From Tigriopus japonicus (lineage: Eukaryota; Arthropoda; Copepoda; Harpacticoida; Harpacticidae): DNA of 64,000 nucleotides. The notes beneath the pieces were generated by a model. The model saw nothing but the letters and a program-made list of their open reading frames with translations. It did not search any database and was not told the DNA's origin. Both the position numbers and the translations under genes were made by a program. Positions 24,186-36,324 of the stretch are shown here, in pieces. The stretch is from positions 1,171,986 through 1,235,985 of the forward strand of contig CM021321.1 of assembly GCA_010645155.1 (NCBI GenBank). The letters run 5' to 3'. Numbering within the stretch: position 1 is the first letter of the stretch; each line of letters begins with the position of its first letter.

Positions 24186-26276
24186 CTAGTTCTCTTCCAA
24201 GGCCCGAATCTCATCCGACTCGGCGGGTGGGAGACAGAGAAAGAACTCGGCCAAATTCATAAGAATGCCCCGAGAAAATGGATTATGGTATTTACCTCTA
24301 GAATTCTTCAGATAGTTGTAGCGCTTGTAGTTAAACATCTCATTCGTAGTGAGGTTCATGGCCGCATACAAGAGCTGGAATTATCATAAAATTCGTTTCA
24401 TCATATTTTAATGAGACATTTACGGGCTGTTTTATGGATAGAAGCTGTTCTTTTATTTTTACCGTGAATCCCGAGAGGAGCCAACCCAAACCGCAGAAAA
24501 TAAAGGCTTCAATGAGACCAATGACGTATAAGAGCTTCCAACCTTCAACACTAATGCAGTAAAAGGCGAAGAAAATTGTGATGGAGCAATTGATGGCCAC
24601 ACTTAGCGTGAACGTCAGGAACCAGCCCCTGAACGGATTAATTTGATTAATTCAAATACATTAGTCCCCCTAATTTAGGCATCGAACTTACCTATTCCTT
24701 AATCCTACGCAGTTGTAAATATATGGACAGTGGTGGTCGAATTGTGCCACACATCGATCGCAAATTCGGCAATGTTTTGTTCGCAGAGGCCGAACAACCC
24801 GACATGTATGACAGAGCCTCATGATGTCGTTGTTCCTTTGGCCTTTCCATTCGTCGTAGTATGCAATTTGCTTGATGGCTCTGTTCAACAAAACTGATCA
24901 ACTATTAGTTTGAAACTATTTTACAAGGATGTTTCTACTGCACCTATGATACTCTTCGGTATTTTTGGCGAGGAACCCGGGATCTCGTTGGTTGGCCACT
25001 AATAGACTGACCCACATAACGATGTTCATCACAATGAAAGTGTAATGGGTTTGGGGTAAAATATTCCACGTTACTGGGATACATCTCAAAAAGTACATGG
25101 GATATGCCCACAAAAGAACGGATCCCAAAAAGAACAGAATGGGTCCTTTCGTCCGTCCAGTTTGACCAAATACAAGAGTCCTGAAACACTTGGAGTCTCA
25201 GGCTTCCCAAGTTTCTATAATCTTTAACAATAGTGTCAATTTTTACCAAATGTCCAAGAAAACTGGAAGGAAATGATTTCGCCGCCGTTTTTCGGTCCCT
25301 AGGAATTTTATGATATCCTCGTGGCCGTGTTTGGCTGCAAGATCTAACGGAGTCTTTCGATTGCGATCACGCGGTTCAAGATCAACGCTACTCTGAAAGA
25401 AGAACTATTTATTCCAACAAATGCTTACTAACATTCAACATTTGAATTTGAAATACCTTGGCACAAAGAAGTTTGACAGCCATTAGGTTGCCGGAAATGC
25501 AGGCCAAGTGCAACGGCGAAGATCCAAAGTTATCCGGTTTCTGCGGATCAAATCCCGAATAGATGAGCATTTGCATCACAGAGGGAAATCCTTTGTAAGC
25601 TGCCCAATGAAGAGCCGAATCTCCATTCATATCTGTGAGATGGGGTTGGGCCCCTCGTCCCAACAGATAGGCGGCCATCAGTGACCTCCCAAACATGCAA
25701 GCCATCATCAGCGGAGTCAGACCCTTGTGATCTGTGGCATCGACAGGAACACCCGCCTGAAGATGCGAATTCAATGTCAAAAAGTGTACCCTCGAACTCT
25801 AAATATCAGAGGTGAAATCTTACACCTAAAAGTTCGTCTACTATTGCGACGTGACCATTGCGACTGGCCCAATGGATTGGCCGTGGTCCTTGGCCGTTAT
25901 CGGAGTGAAGATCCACCTTGATTCGTTTGCTCACCATGAACCGAGCAATTGAAATGTGTCCATTCAATGCCATCCAATGAGCTGAGGAGTGGCCGTATTC
26001 ATCTCGTTCGTCAAATATTTCGGGACCGTGTCGATCATAAAGATATTCGACTTGAGCCAAGGAACTAAAAGTTACAATCCACGGCAATTATTAATCTTTG
26101 CTTTCTTGGCAAGACACTTCAGAAACTTACCCTGATCTCATAGCCTCGAACAGAGTCTCCCGGACTTGGTCTTTTTCTGGGTCCCCTGCCAAAGAGTATG
26201 AGGTGTCATCCCATTCAAAAACATCTCGATAATGGGTGCGGGTGGGACTAGCAGACTGTATTTTGTCAAAGTCCAT
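24186..26276 (-). CDS. Ankyrin-repeat DHHC palmitoyltransferase (ZDHHC17/HIP14 or ZDHHC13 type)
   Basis: Eight exons (26276-26131, 26064-25824, 25756-25457, 25392-25247, 25180-24944, 24880-24692, 24628-24463, 24374-24186) encode about 537 residues. Order: an N-terminal leader of about 45 residues, ankyrin repeats (about 50-290; [52 protein letters not shown]), a transmembrane pair, the cysteine-rich DHHC domain (catalytic DHHC at about 405-408), another transmembrane pair, and a TTNE motif with a short tail. This is the architecture of Golgi S-acyltransferases HIP14/ZDHHC13, which palmitoylate synaptic and vesicle proteins. The residue after DHHCP is Tyr instead of the usual Trp. At 537 residues it is shorter than the roughly 630 of the vertebrate proteins. 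I cannot decide between the two paralogues. The first exon was recognised by phase and by the frame opening at 26276. Confidence 0.87.
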
Positions 26277-29200
26277 TGCCGAGCTTTGATCACAAGCCAT
26301 CATTGTTGCGAAGGGGTCTTACAAATTATGGTGTCCTCTAATTCAATGGATATGGAGGTCATGGGGCTCTTTATTTGCAGCAACTACTTCAGCTATCTAC
26401 TGCATGGCCTGGAGATATTGTTGGCTTTCTCTCGAAGAGAGCTTTCAAGTAAAATTGAGCCTAAAAAAGGGGCCCCTTTGCTGAAAAGTAGGCTTGAGAA
26501 AGGACCCTGGATATCGATCAGCCAAACCCACCTTTGTCATGGGAAACTTGATAATTTACTCAATGCCCATTCGGTATAATTGATAATGAATTATTTCTAC
26601 AGAGAACCCAGCAGTCTAAAAAATGTATTGCAAACATATTTTTATAAATATATCAACGGAATGTTAACTCTTATTATTTGCGCAACCCCGCAATTGACAC
26701 GATGAGTCCTTTCAGATGCATTAGAACTTTCCACTACAAAGTTGTTCAAGTGTGAAGTTTGGCAATTCTCCCGGTGCGGAATTTAGAATGAGGTTAGCTA
26801 TTTCCATGGTGCATTGTGCCCAAACCAGGGATAACCTATATAATAGTATTAATACTTCAGGGGTTCCTGGCCCAAACAAACAAATACAGTCTGTTCAGTG
26901 GACACTAAGCGCAAACCGTACCACCGTTTGTGCAAGGTTGCTGTGGTTGTTTTGGAATATTGCGATTACTGATTGTGAACTTGTTTGGGCACAAGTGATC
27001 AATAAGCCAAAGGTCAGCTGAGGCCTGAAAATTGTCCGACAAATCGTTAGCCGAGTCTGGCTGAACCATTGAGCCCTATTAATACTAGAGGGAGTGTAAG
27101 CCTTGAAGTGTGTCTCCGTTCACCAATTGTTGAGCGGACAAAAGTACGGGAACATTTGAAATGTGTGACCAAGCAAATGTCAACCATGCCTTATTGATGA
27201 ATCAAATGTGGAATTCAGTAATGTTTTTGGGTTATTTTTTGTTATCGCTAGTGGTCACTTTCTTGAAAGAACTGAAGACGTCACTAGGTGACCATACCTT
27301 GGATTTGAATACTATAAGTAGGAACTTTTTTGCTAATACATTGAATAAGTCATTGGTAGGAAGAACACAAATTTAAGTTCTTGCGTTATGTTGGGTTAAT
27401 CCAGAGCATTTATGGACAAACAATAATTTGTGGCTTCAAAAACGAGTTTAAAAAAGTTGGTCTTGATTCGCATGTTTGGTCGCACTAACTGTCTGCTCAA
27501 CAGTTGTGAGGGCGACATCTTCCTCATAAATTCAACGCATTCCGCCTCGCTTGCCAAACCAGCCTGACAAAAGCTTGCACGCTATCTAGTTATTAATAAG
27601 TGATCTAAGGGCTGAACATAGCCACTCCGGAACTCTGTGCGCTAGATCAAAGAGGCCCGTAACCGGCGAAAAGAGGCCTGAAGAAAAACCGAAACCAAAA
27701 GGAGAGGACGAACTAAAATTATAATCATGCAAAACACTTCTTATTGAAACCCCGATTGTCCATGAAATAAAAAAAGACTCACTCGACAAGAATATTTAAT
27801 TAAGGAATTGTGGACCAACAATGAACCCTGCAGAAATGTCAGCTTATACGCCCTGATCAGCGCTTCTTATGGTCAAATTTAAGCATAGTTGCAAGATGGT
27901 TATTCGTAATACCACTCTTTGGGAAAACATTATACATCTTCACATTAAAATTTCTCCAAAATAAGAAATTTTGATAGTAAAATGCAAATACAAAGAAATA
28001 CATACATGAAGAAAAAATCCCGAACTTTTGCAAAAGGTTGGCACTAATACCCACTCCACTAGCTGGCAACTATGTTTTAATTTTACCACAAGAGGCACTG
28101 ATTAGGGCGTATAAGCTGACATATTCTGTAGAGTTAATTCTTTGATTTTTTCTCCCAAATTTATTCTTTATGATAATTCTCTACTTTTGGATACGGCGGG
28201 CATAACCAAAAACAAATTCTCACTGAGCCCTGGCAATTGAATGATGGTCGTGTCAGCATCAACATTCAAGCTTCTTAGCATAGAGAAAGAACCCCTGTTT
28301 GAAATACTATACAAAACAAAGAAAACTTGAATATTCCTTTGCAAACGTCTGTATAAGGCTATGATCTAATGGGATATCTCATCAGCAGGGCCAGGTAACT
28401 AAAACGAAGGTTTAGGCCTGGTAATTGCAACAATGCCTTTCTTATTGCCTTTCTTGACATTGTTTTTGCAAAAAAGTATGTTTTGTTGCTTTTATCTAAA
28501 ATTTCGCTACATAAGTTGAGAGGGTTCTTCCGAACTTTGAAATTAGGAATGCCCAACCTTGAATAACAAGATGGCCAGAGGAGATTGGTTCCTGGGGCAA
28601 CTAAACCTAAAAATAAATAATTTGTTTAATTGAAGGCTTTTAATTTCTCCATTTGTTTTCAAATTACTTTGCAATACTTCTCAACATACATTCCCCATGC
28701 CATTGCCCATAAATGCAACATTTTTCGAAAATCTGACCCTTGGAAACTAAGATTTTTTTGGCAAGCCTACACTGCTAACGGCAGCAGGTCCGTAAAATGA
28801 TACGGTAATCACTCCCATTAATGAAAAAAGTGACAATAAAATTACAAAAAGCCGATTTTGCTAATTATTTTTCGAAATAAATACAAAAAATGCTATATTT
28901 TTTTGGCGACGTATTTTACTATAATTTTGTGGCCCTGTTCATCAGCATGCTGCAAGTGGAACATATTTTAAACAATAGAAAGGGCCACTTTCCAGTTTTT
29001 AGTTTGCTTTATGGAATAGCTCGTCCTGTCTGATAAATGAGAGTTAAAATGTCAACATGGCAAATTTATGAGGCGTAGTACGTGATTTGTCATATCAGTT
29101 ATTGAACAATTCAGCGAAAACCTCATGATTCTTTGTCAATATTGATAGATGTGATCAGTTTGCATTTTTTGTATTTTCGTATTTTGTAGTAGCTCAAACA

Positions 29201-32200
29201 CCAGAGTACTCTTTCTGATCATTCACCCAATGCATGACTCACATTTGTTTTTCGACCTTCGGAGCTGATTTTACGCACTTCTTTGCGTGCTGTCGAATAA
29301 GCCTCCCACACCCTGACAATCATTGGAGACAAAAAGCCAACCGTTGATGTACTTCGACTCTCGGACCTAGCACCACTGAGGAGACCAAACCAGGCCCATT
29401 ATCAGCAACAACAAAGCCGGTGTTCTTTGTACTGCAGAATTTAGTTGATGGCTTCTCCATGTATGTACAGTTTAGCCAAGCTCTCGCTTGGTGCGTCTTT
29501 TAAAACGGCTTTTGACAGTTGACTAAGGCGGTGGCTTCTCGAGTATTTCCTTTTAACTTGTCTTCCTTGGAATTTACTATTAGCATTATGTATTATTAGC
29601 ACTTCATGCTGTTATGAATGATTTTATCCACTACAACGTGTGAACCCAGATCCGATTTTAGAATACAGGCATGCGTATAATCAACTGTCTGGCTAGACTT
29701 CCGATCCTAGATATGAAAAAACCGGAGTCGCACTAGAAACAAAGTGCCTTTGTGTGGTGCTTGTACTTTTAGTACTTTGAAGGATACGGACGCCCCGTAA
29801 ACAATTTTTTTGCGTCGATCCGTTGCACGAGGCTTGCTCACTCTCTTTGTCCCACGTTTCTCGGCCTTTCGGCCACGGCCTCGTGAGTCGTGGCAAAATG
29901 CACTAGAAAGTACATTCAGAAGCTCCCTTCTTCCCATTTTCCCTTCCTCTCTCCTCCTTTGGTCGTCAGCTGGGGGTTCCAAAGGCTTCTAGAGAAAAAC
30001 AAGAACCTCTACCTTACTTTTGCGTCTCCCTTCGTTGCTTCTTCCTTCTTCTTCTTCTTCCAACCGATGCAGTTCTATCCAGTTCGAGTTGGTTGGAATC
30101 ATGCACCACGGTTTGACGGAAGAAGGTTATTTCATCGTGCTATATTTGAAGAGAACCGTCTGTTCGTCCATGTGTGGTGTATTGAATTGTGATCATTAGC
30201 CGTCACCAAGAGAAATAACTTTTTTAAGTTGATTTTAAATGATATGATGATGGCCCGTGCAAGTTTTGCCACGATTTCAAAAATTCCAAAGGCGAAAATA
30301 TTTCATAAGAGGATAGTTCAAAGGCGAAAAATATCGAAAAAAAGTGTTTTCATACAGGGTTCTCAATTTTCGAGTCCTAACCAAACATACTACCACTCTT
30401 GAGCTATAATATTTTTGACGATAATGTAGTCATTTTAATCGAAGATATCAATTTCTTAGGTTTATATGAAGTCTTGCTCCGAAACAATGATTTTGATCTT
30501 AAAATGACGGCCCCCTTTTTAGGCTACATTTTTTGTGAAGAATGTGTTGTGACAAATTTAGGGCAGTTCCTTAGAAATATTGTACTTCATTCTGATTTGT
30601 CGGTTATCTTCTCTATCAAAATAGTGCCTTCACAACTCTCGCTCCATTTTGAGTGGCAGAGCCACACAACGACAGTCAGACAGGAGGAACAATGCCGCTT
30701 CGTGTGGCAGGGTGGGTGTATTCTATAACACTACGTGCAGTTTTGACATTTCCATGTGTAGCTCTACGTACCAGCCTCATGTCCAACAATAGCCACATTC
30801 TTTGCACATGTGTACAGGCAGACAGTGTTCCTGCTGCCCGGGAAAAACCCGATTTCGGGTTGATGAATCCATCGCGAAATTTGCTTTGTTGTTCTATTTG
30901 AATGACTAGATTCCTAGATTCCTTGGCTAGAAACGAAATGTGTCCCAGTATTGCCACGTCCGTCATCATGCGTCATGAATGGTTGTTGAGCAATGCCGAT
31001 CCGTATGGTAGTACAAGTAAAGTCGAATCTTTGATCACATTTTAGAGAAAATGAAGAGTGTAAAGTTAGACTATACACCAGGGTCTCCACCGTTTTTCGG
31101 ATGAAATGATAATATAGGTGATGAGAATATTGGTATTAATGTTTCCCAATGGTATGAGGGAGACTGTTTGAATATTTTTTAGTCCCTGAGCTTAAGAGTA
31201 TATTAACTTGAGTTGTTGGCATCCACTGAACATTGTTCCAAAACGCTAAAATGTGCACATGTTGGTGCAAATTTTGTGCACATTTTACAACAATGAGGTA
31301 TTCGTGGAGACGCTTCGTGCTATTTCATTGTCAAGGGGGTGATTGGACTGGGGAATAAAAATCCAGATAGAAGCAGATTCTTGCCGAGTTGGAGGATTTG
31401 CTGATGACAGACAGTATCCTGAAATTAAAGAGCTAGACTATCTAAAACAGGTAGTTTATTCTTTCATACCCCATTACTTTGATGCTATTTTCATCAACCG
31501 AGGTCACTGTGGACGGCTGTCGATCGGGCAAGAAAGTCCAAATTATAAACTAGGACTGGAAACTCTGGATTAGTGAGTTGTGTGCTGAATTACATAACGC
31601 TTGAACTAAAAAGTACAAGGAAGTACATTTTGATCATTCATATATAAAATAACTGGGCATGGTATTTCAAGAGACTAATTTTCATAAAATCAAGGAACAC
31701 GACATACATTAGGGCGCCAGTCTTCATCGTCGCTCTATCTACCTTGTTTGTGTGTTCAATTGCCGTTAATCCTTGTCCCTCTGAAAGTATTCTACATCAA
31801 TGAATAGCATTGCAGCCTTTTCGTACTTCACTACATAAAATACACCCGTACCACCATGTAGGTAGATAGACTAAGATACACGCCTCTAGGCCGTGACATT
31901 TGGCTCTTGCGTCCTGCGGGAGGAGGGTGACCACCCGCCAACCCAGCCGACCTTTGGGCCATGGCCTGGCGACAGGCTCATCCACGTTTCCATGTTTCCT
32001 TCATTCTCATTGGATACTCCGTTCAAGTTCGTTCATTCTTGTTCTGACGAGTTTCGACGAAGTTCTGCGTGTTAGTTATCAGGTTTGCCAAGCAGTTTTG
32101 AACAAAAAAGGTCAACTAAAAAACGTGACCAAATTGAATGGAGGAAATCGCCTATGTGGCAACGGATGAAGTCTAAGCTTACTTGTATTTGATGCTCAAT

Positions 32201-32450
32201 ATGATTGGAAAGGCTATTCCGCGTCCTTACGGGCCTCCTCTGCCATAGATGAGCCCTTGTAGCTTTGAGTCATACTTAAAGACTATGTTTGGGAACGAGT
32301 GGTCACAAAAACAAGCAAGCTTGTCAATCTACTAAGAATTCTTTTCGAATCTCAAGACCAATGTCGCAATTCACTTTAACAATCTGAGTTCCGTTTGGCA
32401 TTCCTGGCTCTCAAGTCCTCCCGGCCTGATCTGTACTGTATTTTCATCCA
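26277..32450. other. 6 kb region without recognised genes
   Basis: Apart from one MITE and a diverged repeat piece near 28860-28935, I see no exon, RNA gene or motif. The open frames are short and lack family signatures. The left end must contain the ZDHHC promoter. Confidence 0.5.
27831..28130. mobile_element. MITE with about 45-base inverted ends
   Basis: The left end TGTCAGCTTATACGCCC (27838 onward) is matched by the reverse complement of the right end, where GGGCGTATAAGCTGACA lies near 28105-28121. The similarity extends inward over about 45 bases with a few mismatches. The interior is about 200 bases, AT-rich and non-coding. Confidence 0.7.
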
Positions 32451-32539
32451 CCAATCAGCCGTCAGTCCAAAATCACGTGCTCTTTCTTGGACCAATCCCG
32501 ATTTTTCATCCAAAACGTTTGTCCGTCCACGTATAAAAA
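32451..32539 (+). promoter_or_regulatory. Promoter of the intronless bZIP gene: CCAAT boxes, E-box, TATA box
   Basis: CCAAT at 32451-32455 and 32492-32496, a palindromic CACGTG at 32474-32479, and TATAAAAA at 32532-32539, all upstream of the start codon at 32850. A TCAGTT initiator-like sequence lies at 32571-32576, about 41 bases from the TATA start, slightly far for a paired TATA/initiator. The 5' untranslated region would be about 280 bases. This layout is typical of an inducible gene. Confidence 0.65.
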
Positions 32540-32849
32540 GTCGAGTCTGAGCCCGCTCGTAAACATTATCTCAGTTCACGTCCGAGTGTACAGACCTCCT
32601 CCGATCTGATCTGACTGTTGGACGCCTCCTGAACTCCCAACGAGTACTTATCATCAGTGCCGAACGACCGTCAAAGTACAAATCGCCCAAACGAGTACTA
32701 TTGTCACAACGACAACAACATCAAGAACATCGATTCTATCTTTGTCCGAGAACATCCCGAGAGTGACACGACTTCATAACGTGATTGATTGACAGTGTTG
32801 CTCGAGTGTCAGTGTCCAGACAGTTTGGAAGCATTTCCAGAGACCACCC

Positions 32850-34136
32850 ATGATGGCTTCGAATCCCGTGTTGGCCGCCTCTCAGCCCCTCGAGAACCCT
32901 TCGTCGATGGAAGGTTCGGATTGGGCCGATTACGAGCCCCTGCCCGACTTTATTTTCTCGCCTTGCGCCATGGATACGAACAATGTATTTGAAAGCATCG
33001 GACAGAGCGACATCACCAAAGACAGTATTTCGCCTTGCGAAGATGTTCCCGTACCCAAACGAAGCCCCATGACCTTGGGCGGAGGGTTGACCAAGCCCTC
33101 GTTGAAGGCCGTGTCGCCGCTCAAGACCGCCGCGCCCGAGTCCGTGCAAGTCAAGCAAGAGTCGTTGGTGCCCAAGGCCCAAATTCGAGGCGATGACTTG
33201 TATGAGCCTCTCTTGACGATCGACAAAAGCGACCTGCTCAAACCCAAAGCGGGCGAGGATGACGATATCAGTCAGGACTTGCTCACGCCCTTCATGGGCG
33301 GGATTGAAGACGGGAATGACAACAGTTTGGACAAAGAAGCCCTTCTGTCCGAGGCCGATCCGAGCGTGCTCAATGATCTGAAGCGCGACCTCTTGACCAC
33401 GGCCGTTTCAGAGGGTGCCGTGACTCCCAATGAATTGCTCGAACCACCCACACCCATGTCAAACTTCCTCAATTCCACGCCTATTAAGAAGCTGTTGGAC
33501 GCCCAAGAGCGAGCCATCTTGGATGGCAAAGATGTGGTCATGGATTTTAATGAAGACCAAACCACCGACAGCCAGAATTCGATTGACATCCCCAGCGATT
33601 TGGTGTTTCCCGCCGGTGAAAGCCACAATTGCAAGTTGGTCACCGCCCGCAAATCTCCACCCACCAAAACGGCGCCCGAAGAGTCGGAAGAAGAGAACGA
33701 AGCGTTCCACGATGATTCCGATGATGAGGACTTTGTACCCCGCAAACCCCGGAGCCGTGGCCGGCCACGACGAACCCGAAAGCGCACTCATGGCGATTCC
33801 TCCTCATCGCGCTCCAAGGAGAGCAAGAAGCGCAAGTTGTACGAATGTGCGCCCTTCAAAGACCCGGTGAAGGAGAAAAAGCGCCTGGATGCCATCAACG
33901 CCAAACAGAACCGTGACCGGAAGAAGCGCGAGAAGATGGCTTTGGTCAAGCAGATGGACCTCATTCGGAAAGAGAACGAGGCTATCAAAGAACGAGAGCA
34001 ACAAATGACAAGGCGAGCCCTTAAGGCGGAAAAAACGTGCGAGGCCTTGGTCAAGTTGCTGGTCAGGAATAACTTGGGCCACTTGGTGAACATCAACGGC
34101 CAGAGCCTCGTCTCTAAGGTTATGACCCCGACTTAA
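32850..34136 (+). CDS. Intronless bZIP transcription factor, 428 residues
   Basis: One uninterrupted frame of 428 codons with higher GC than its surroundings. The N-terminal two thirds is acidic and Pro/Ser-rich, as in activation domains, followed by an Arg/Lys stretch (about 305-320) that could be a nuclear signal. A bZIP-like module begins near residue 342: basic region KEKKRLDAINAKQNRDRKK, then a heptad region (about 367-405) with leucines and several non-leucine positions. The DRKK portion resembles XBP1, but the usually invariant DNA-contacting Asn position reads Asp, so classification is unsure. I do not recognise a precise orthologue; an ATF4- or XBP1-related or lineage-specific factor are options. 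In an otherwise intron-rich neighbourhood, the lack of introns suggests an immediate-early type of gene or an old retrocopy. Confidence 0.8.
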   Translation: MMASNPVLAASQPLENPSSMEGSDWADYEPLPDFIFSPCAMDTNNVFESIGQSDITKDSISPCEDVPVPKRSPMTLGGGLTKPSLKAVSPLKTAAPESVQVKQESLVPKAQIRGDDLYEPLLTIDKSDLLKPKAGEDDDISQDLLTPFMGGIEDGNDNSLDKEALLSEADPSVLNDLKRDLLTTAVSEGAVTPNELLEPPTPMSNFLNSTPIKKLLDAQERAILDGKDVVMDFNEDQTTDSQNSIDIPSDLVFPAGESHNCKLVTARKSPPTKTAPEESEEENEAFHDDSDDEDFVPRKPRSRGRPRRTRKRTHGDSSSSRSKESKKRKLYECAPFKDPVKEKKRLDAINAKQNRDRKKREKMALVKQMDLIRKENEAIKEREQQMTRRALKAEKTCEALVKLLVRNNLGHLVNINGQSLVSKVMTPT

Positions 34137-34483
34137 TTCTATGTGGCCCTTCCACGGTTCTGTTGCCCTCTTGAACTTGAAATGAAACCAACCCAATTGA
34201 GCGCAAGTCGAGGAACAACTATATTCAATCGTCTCGAAAAATCTTAACCACTCTATATTTGCATCAAATATCTTCTCACCAGTTATATGTAAATGTTACA
34301 CCGTTTATTTATGTGAAATTGAAAGGTATGGAACAACCGCAGTCTTCACGATCTCTTCTCCGATGAGATGGAAATTTCTCGTCCGTGGTTCGTAACTTCT
34401 GTTGCATTCTCAGGATCCTTCCTTCTTTTTTGCTTATCTATCGGTTGTTCCTACAATGTTTGTCTGGATGTAGTACAATTCAT

Positions 34484-34489
34484 AATAAA
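34484..34489 (+). promoter_or_regulatory. Polyadenylation signal of the bZIP gene
   Basis: AATAAA about 350 bases after the stop codon, the first one downstream on this strand that I noticed. Confidence 0.55.
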
Positions 34490-35194
34490 TATTATGAAAC
34501 CAGAAACCCAGTTTCTTTTTTATTTTCCACATGCCATTCTAGGTAACTTCCTGGTACGCGAGGTAATAGTACTGTACTATTTTGTTGTACCTTCCAATTT
34601 CACTCCTGAGTTACCCAGATTGTCTGGTTGCTATGTTAGATTTTCCCCACGGCACGAATCCTATTTTAAACGCCAGACGGGTTCAAGGGCGGTTGAAGCT
34701 GAAATCATTCTGAGGGATCGACTGAAACTGGTATGAACCGCCGAGATTAGACACTTGCCGTCTTGATTGTGGACACTTGCAGTGCAAACCAGCCAACAAA
34801 TGCATAGTGACGTTAGCCTCGTGCACCATAACAGGCTATCCTACGGATGGAATTCTGTGCCCAATCAGAGCATTATCCTTGATCAAAAACCCTTTTTGTA
34901 TCATATAGAGGAGACAGAATGCATATAGATAGTTTTCCCCGAATTCTGAGGGTTTTATGCAGCCAAATACAGTTATCCTCTTTAGGAGAATTAGGACCCC
35001 TTCGCCGAATTTAATGCACATTCCGAGAAAACGAAGCCTCTCTCAAGAAGGCCTCATTACTAGAAGTTAAGCTTTGCCTTCCTGCTTTGGCTTATATTCA
35101 TGGCATCCATATCAGATCATGATTCAAAAACAAGTTGACAAGCCACAGTTTCAATTCATACTGCTTGTTACATAAAACAATCTTTTTGGGAAGC

Positions 35195-35370
35195 TTGTTT
35201 GTTTGTTGAGGAGTCAGAACGCAGCTTCGCAGCTGCGATGCTAAATTTTGACTCCGAAGAGTTGAGTTTGGAGGGTGGCAGTCAGCCGGGATCGAACCCC
35301 AGCCATCTGCACGACAAACCGAAGCAGTACGAACTACGCCATGCCTCACCTCTGACCCTACCCCTTTTTG
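35195..35370 (-). mobile_element. tRNA-derived SINE (minus strand)
   Basis: On the minus strand an A-box match TGGCGTAGTTCG (35341-35330) is followed about 30 bases later by a perfect B box GGTTCGATCC (35298-35289), the internal RNA polymerase III promoter of tRNA genes. The T-arm can pair (CTGGG with CCCGG), but the acceptor stem does not close, so it is not a functional tRNA gene. The downstream body ends in an AACAAACAAACAAG tail near 35195-35209, a usual SINE ending. The left limit and family are not determined. Confidence 0.6.
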
Positions 35371-35775
35371 GGAAGGTTTTGGCGTTTGTATTTCCAGCTT
35401 AGTTCCACTATTAGTTATATTCAACTCCTGTCACAGAGAAGGGCAAAATGCTGAATAAGTGGTAAATAAGATTGGTCTTTCTATGTCAATGTCTGCTTCT
35501 ACAGCAAAAAGGGTGCTTAAATCTATTTCATGATGTCAGGAAACTAATTTGTCCATTTTTTCGAAGGGGTATACACCCTGACATGAAAGTTTTGTCGTAA
35601 TTTTGAACCAAAATATTTTCATCATTAGAATAGATTTGAACGACTTGACATGCAATCTGTCCCCAACTAGTCTCTTTTTCCTCGGAAATGATTTTTGGGA
35701 TGCTATCGACCAAAGTGGAAAATGTGGACGGCTTGAAGTTTTTCCGCACTTTTTCATGTGTCTTCCCTGGTTCCA

Positions 35776-36324
35776 GGACAACTCGACCCAAGGGACAACT
35801 CGACCCAGCGGACAACTCGACCCAACGGACAACCCGACCCAGAACAACTCGACCCAATGGACAACTCGACCCAATGGACAACTCGACTCAATGGACAACT
35901 CAACCCAGCGGACAACTCGACCCTGTAGACAATTAAACCAACAACAAAAGTTGAGCTTGTGGAAATCTGAAGTAGCACAAAACTCAAACTAGTGGTTCAA
36001 AATATTCACTTCAAGTCAAAGAAACAAATTTGAGGAAAGAACAGCCTTCTTTTGGCAGAGTGAAAATCAGTAAAATAATATGCAATACCACAAATGCCGT
36101 TTGAAAATATTAGGTTCTAAATGTTTTAAAAGTTTTCTGAAAAATGGGGATCTGTTATGAAATTTTGATTATTAGAAGTTCAATTGACTGTTTAATTCTG
36201 TTTTGTGCCTTTTAAAGTTGTCCACTGAGTCGAGTTTCCACTGGGTTGAGTTGTCCACTGGGTCAAGTTGTCCGTTGGGTCGAGTTGTCCTGGGTCGAGT
36301 TGTCCGCTGGGTCGGGTTGTCCTG
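35776..36324. mobile_element. Foldback-like element made of inverted 17-base repeat arrays
   Basis: 35776-35930 is an array of about nine units of GGACAACTCGACCCAAT with variants. 36218-36324 is an array of about six units in the opposite orientation (GTTGTCCACTGGGTCGA). They are separated by about 290 bases of unrelated AT-rich sequence. Long inverted repeats built from short tandem repeats are the hallmark of foldback transposons. Open frames through both arrays are repeat artefacts. Confidence 0.65.

Noticed and set aside
29693..32000. Two minus-strand frames sharing an RPWPKGR peptide (near 29870 and 31960)
   Set aside because: The nucleotide similarity is short and does not extend; no further coding evidence.
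32736..33791. Minus-strand open frames opposite the bZIP gene
   Set aside because: Shadows of a GC-rich coding exon; the plus frame carries the bZIP module.
35603..35992. Open frames through the 17-base repeat array
   Set aside because: The Thr/Arg/Gln repeat peptide is produced by the minisatellite; no coding support.
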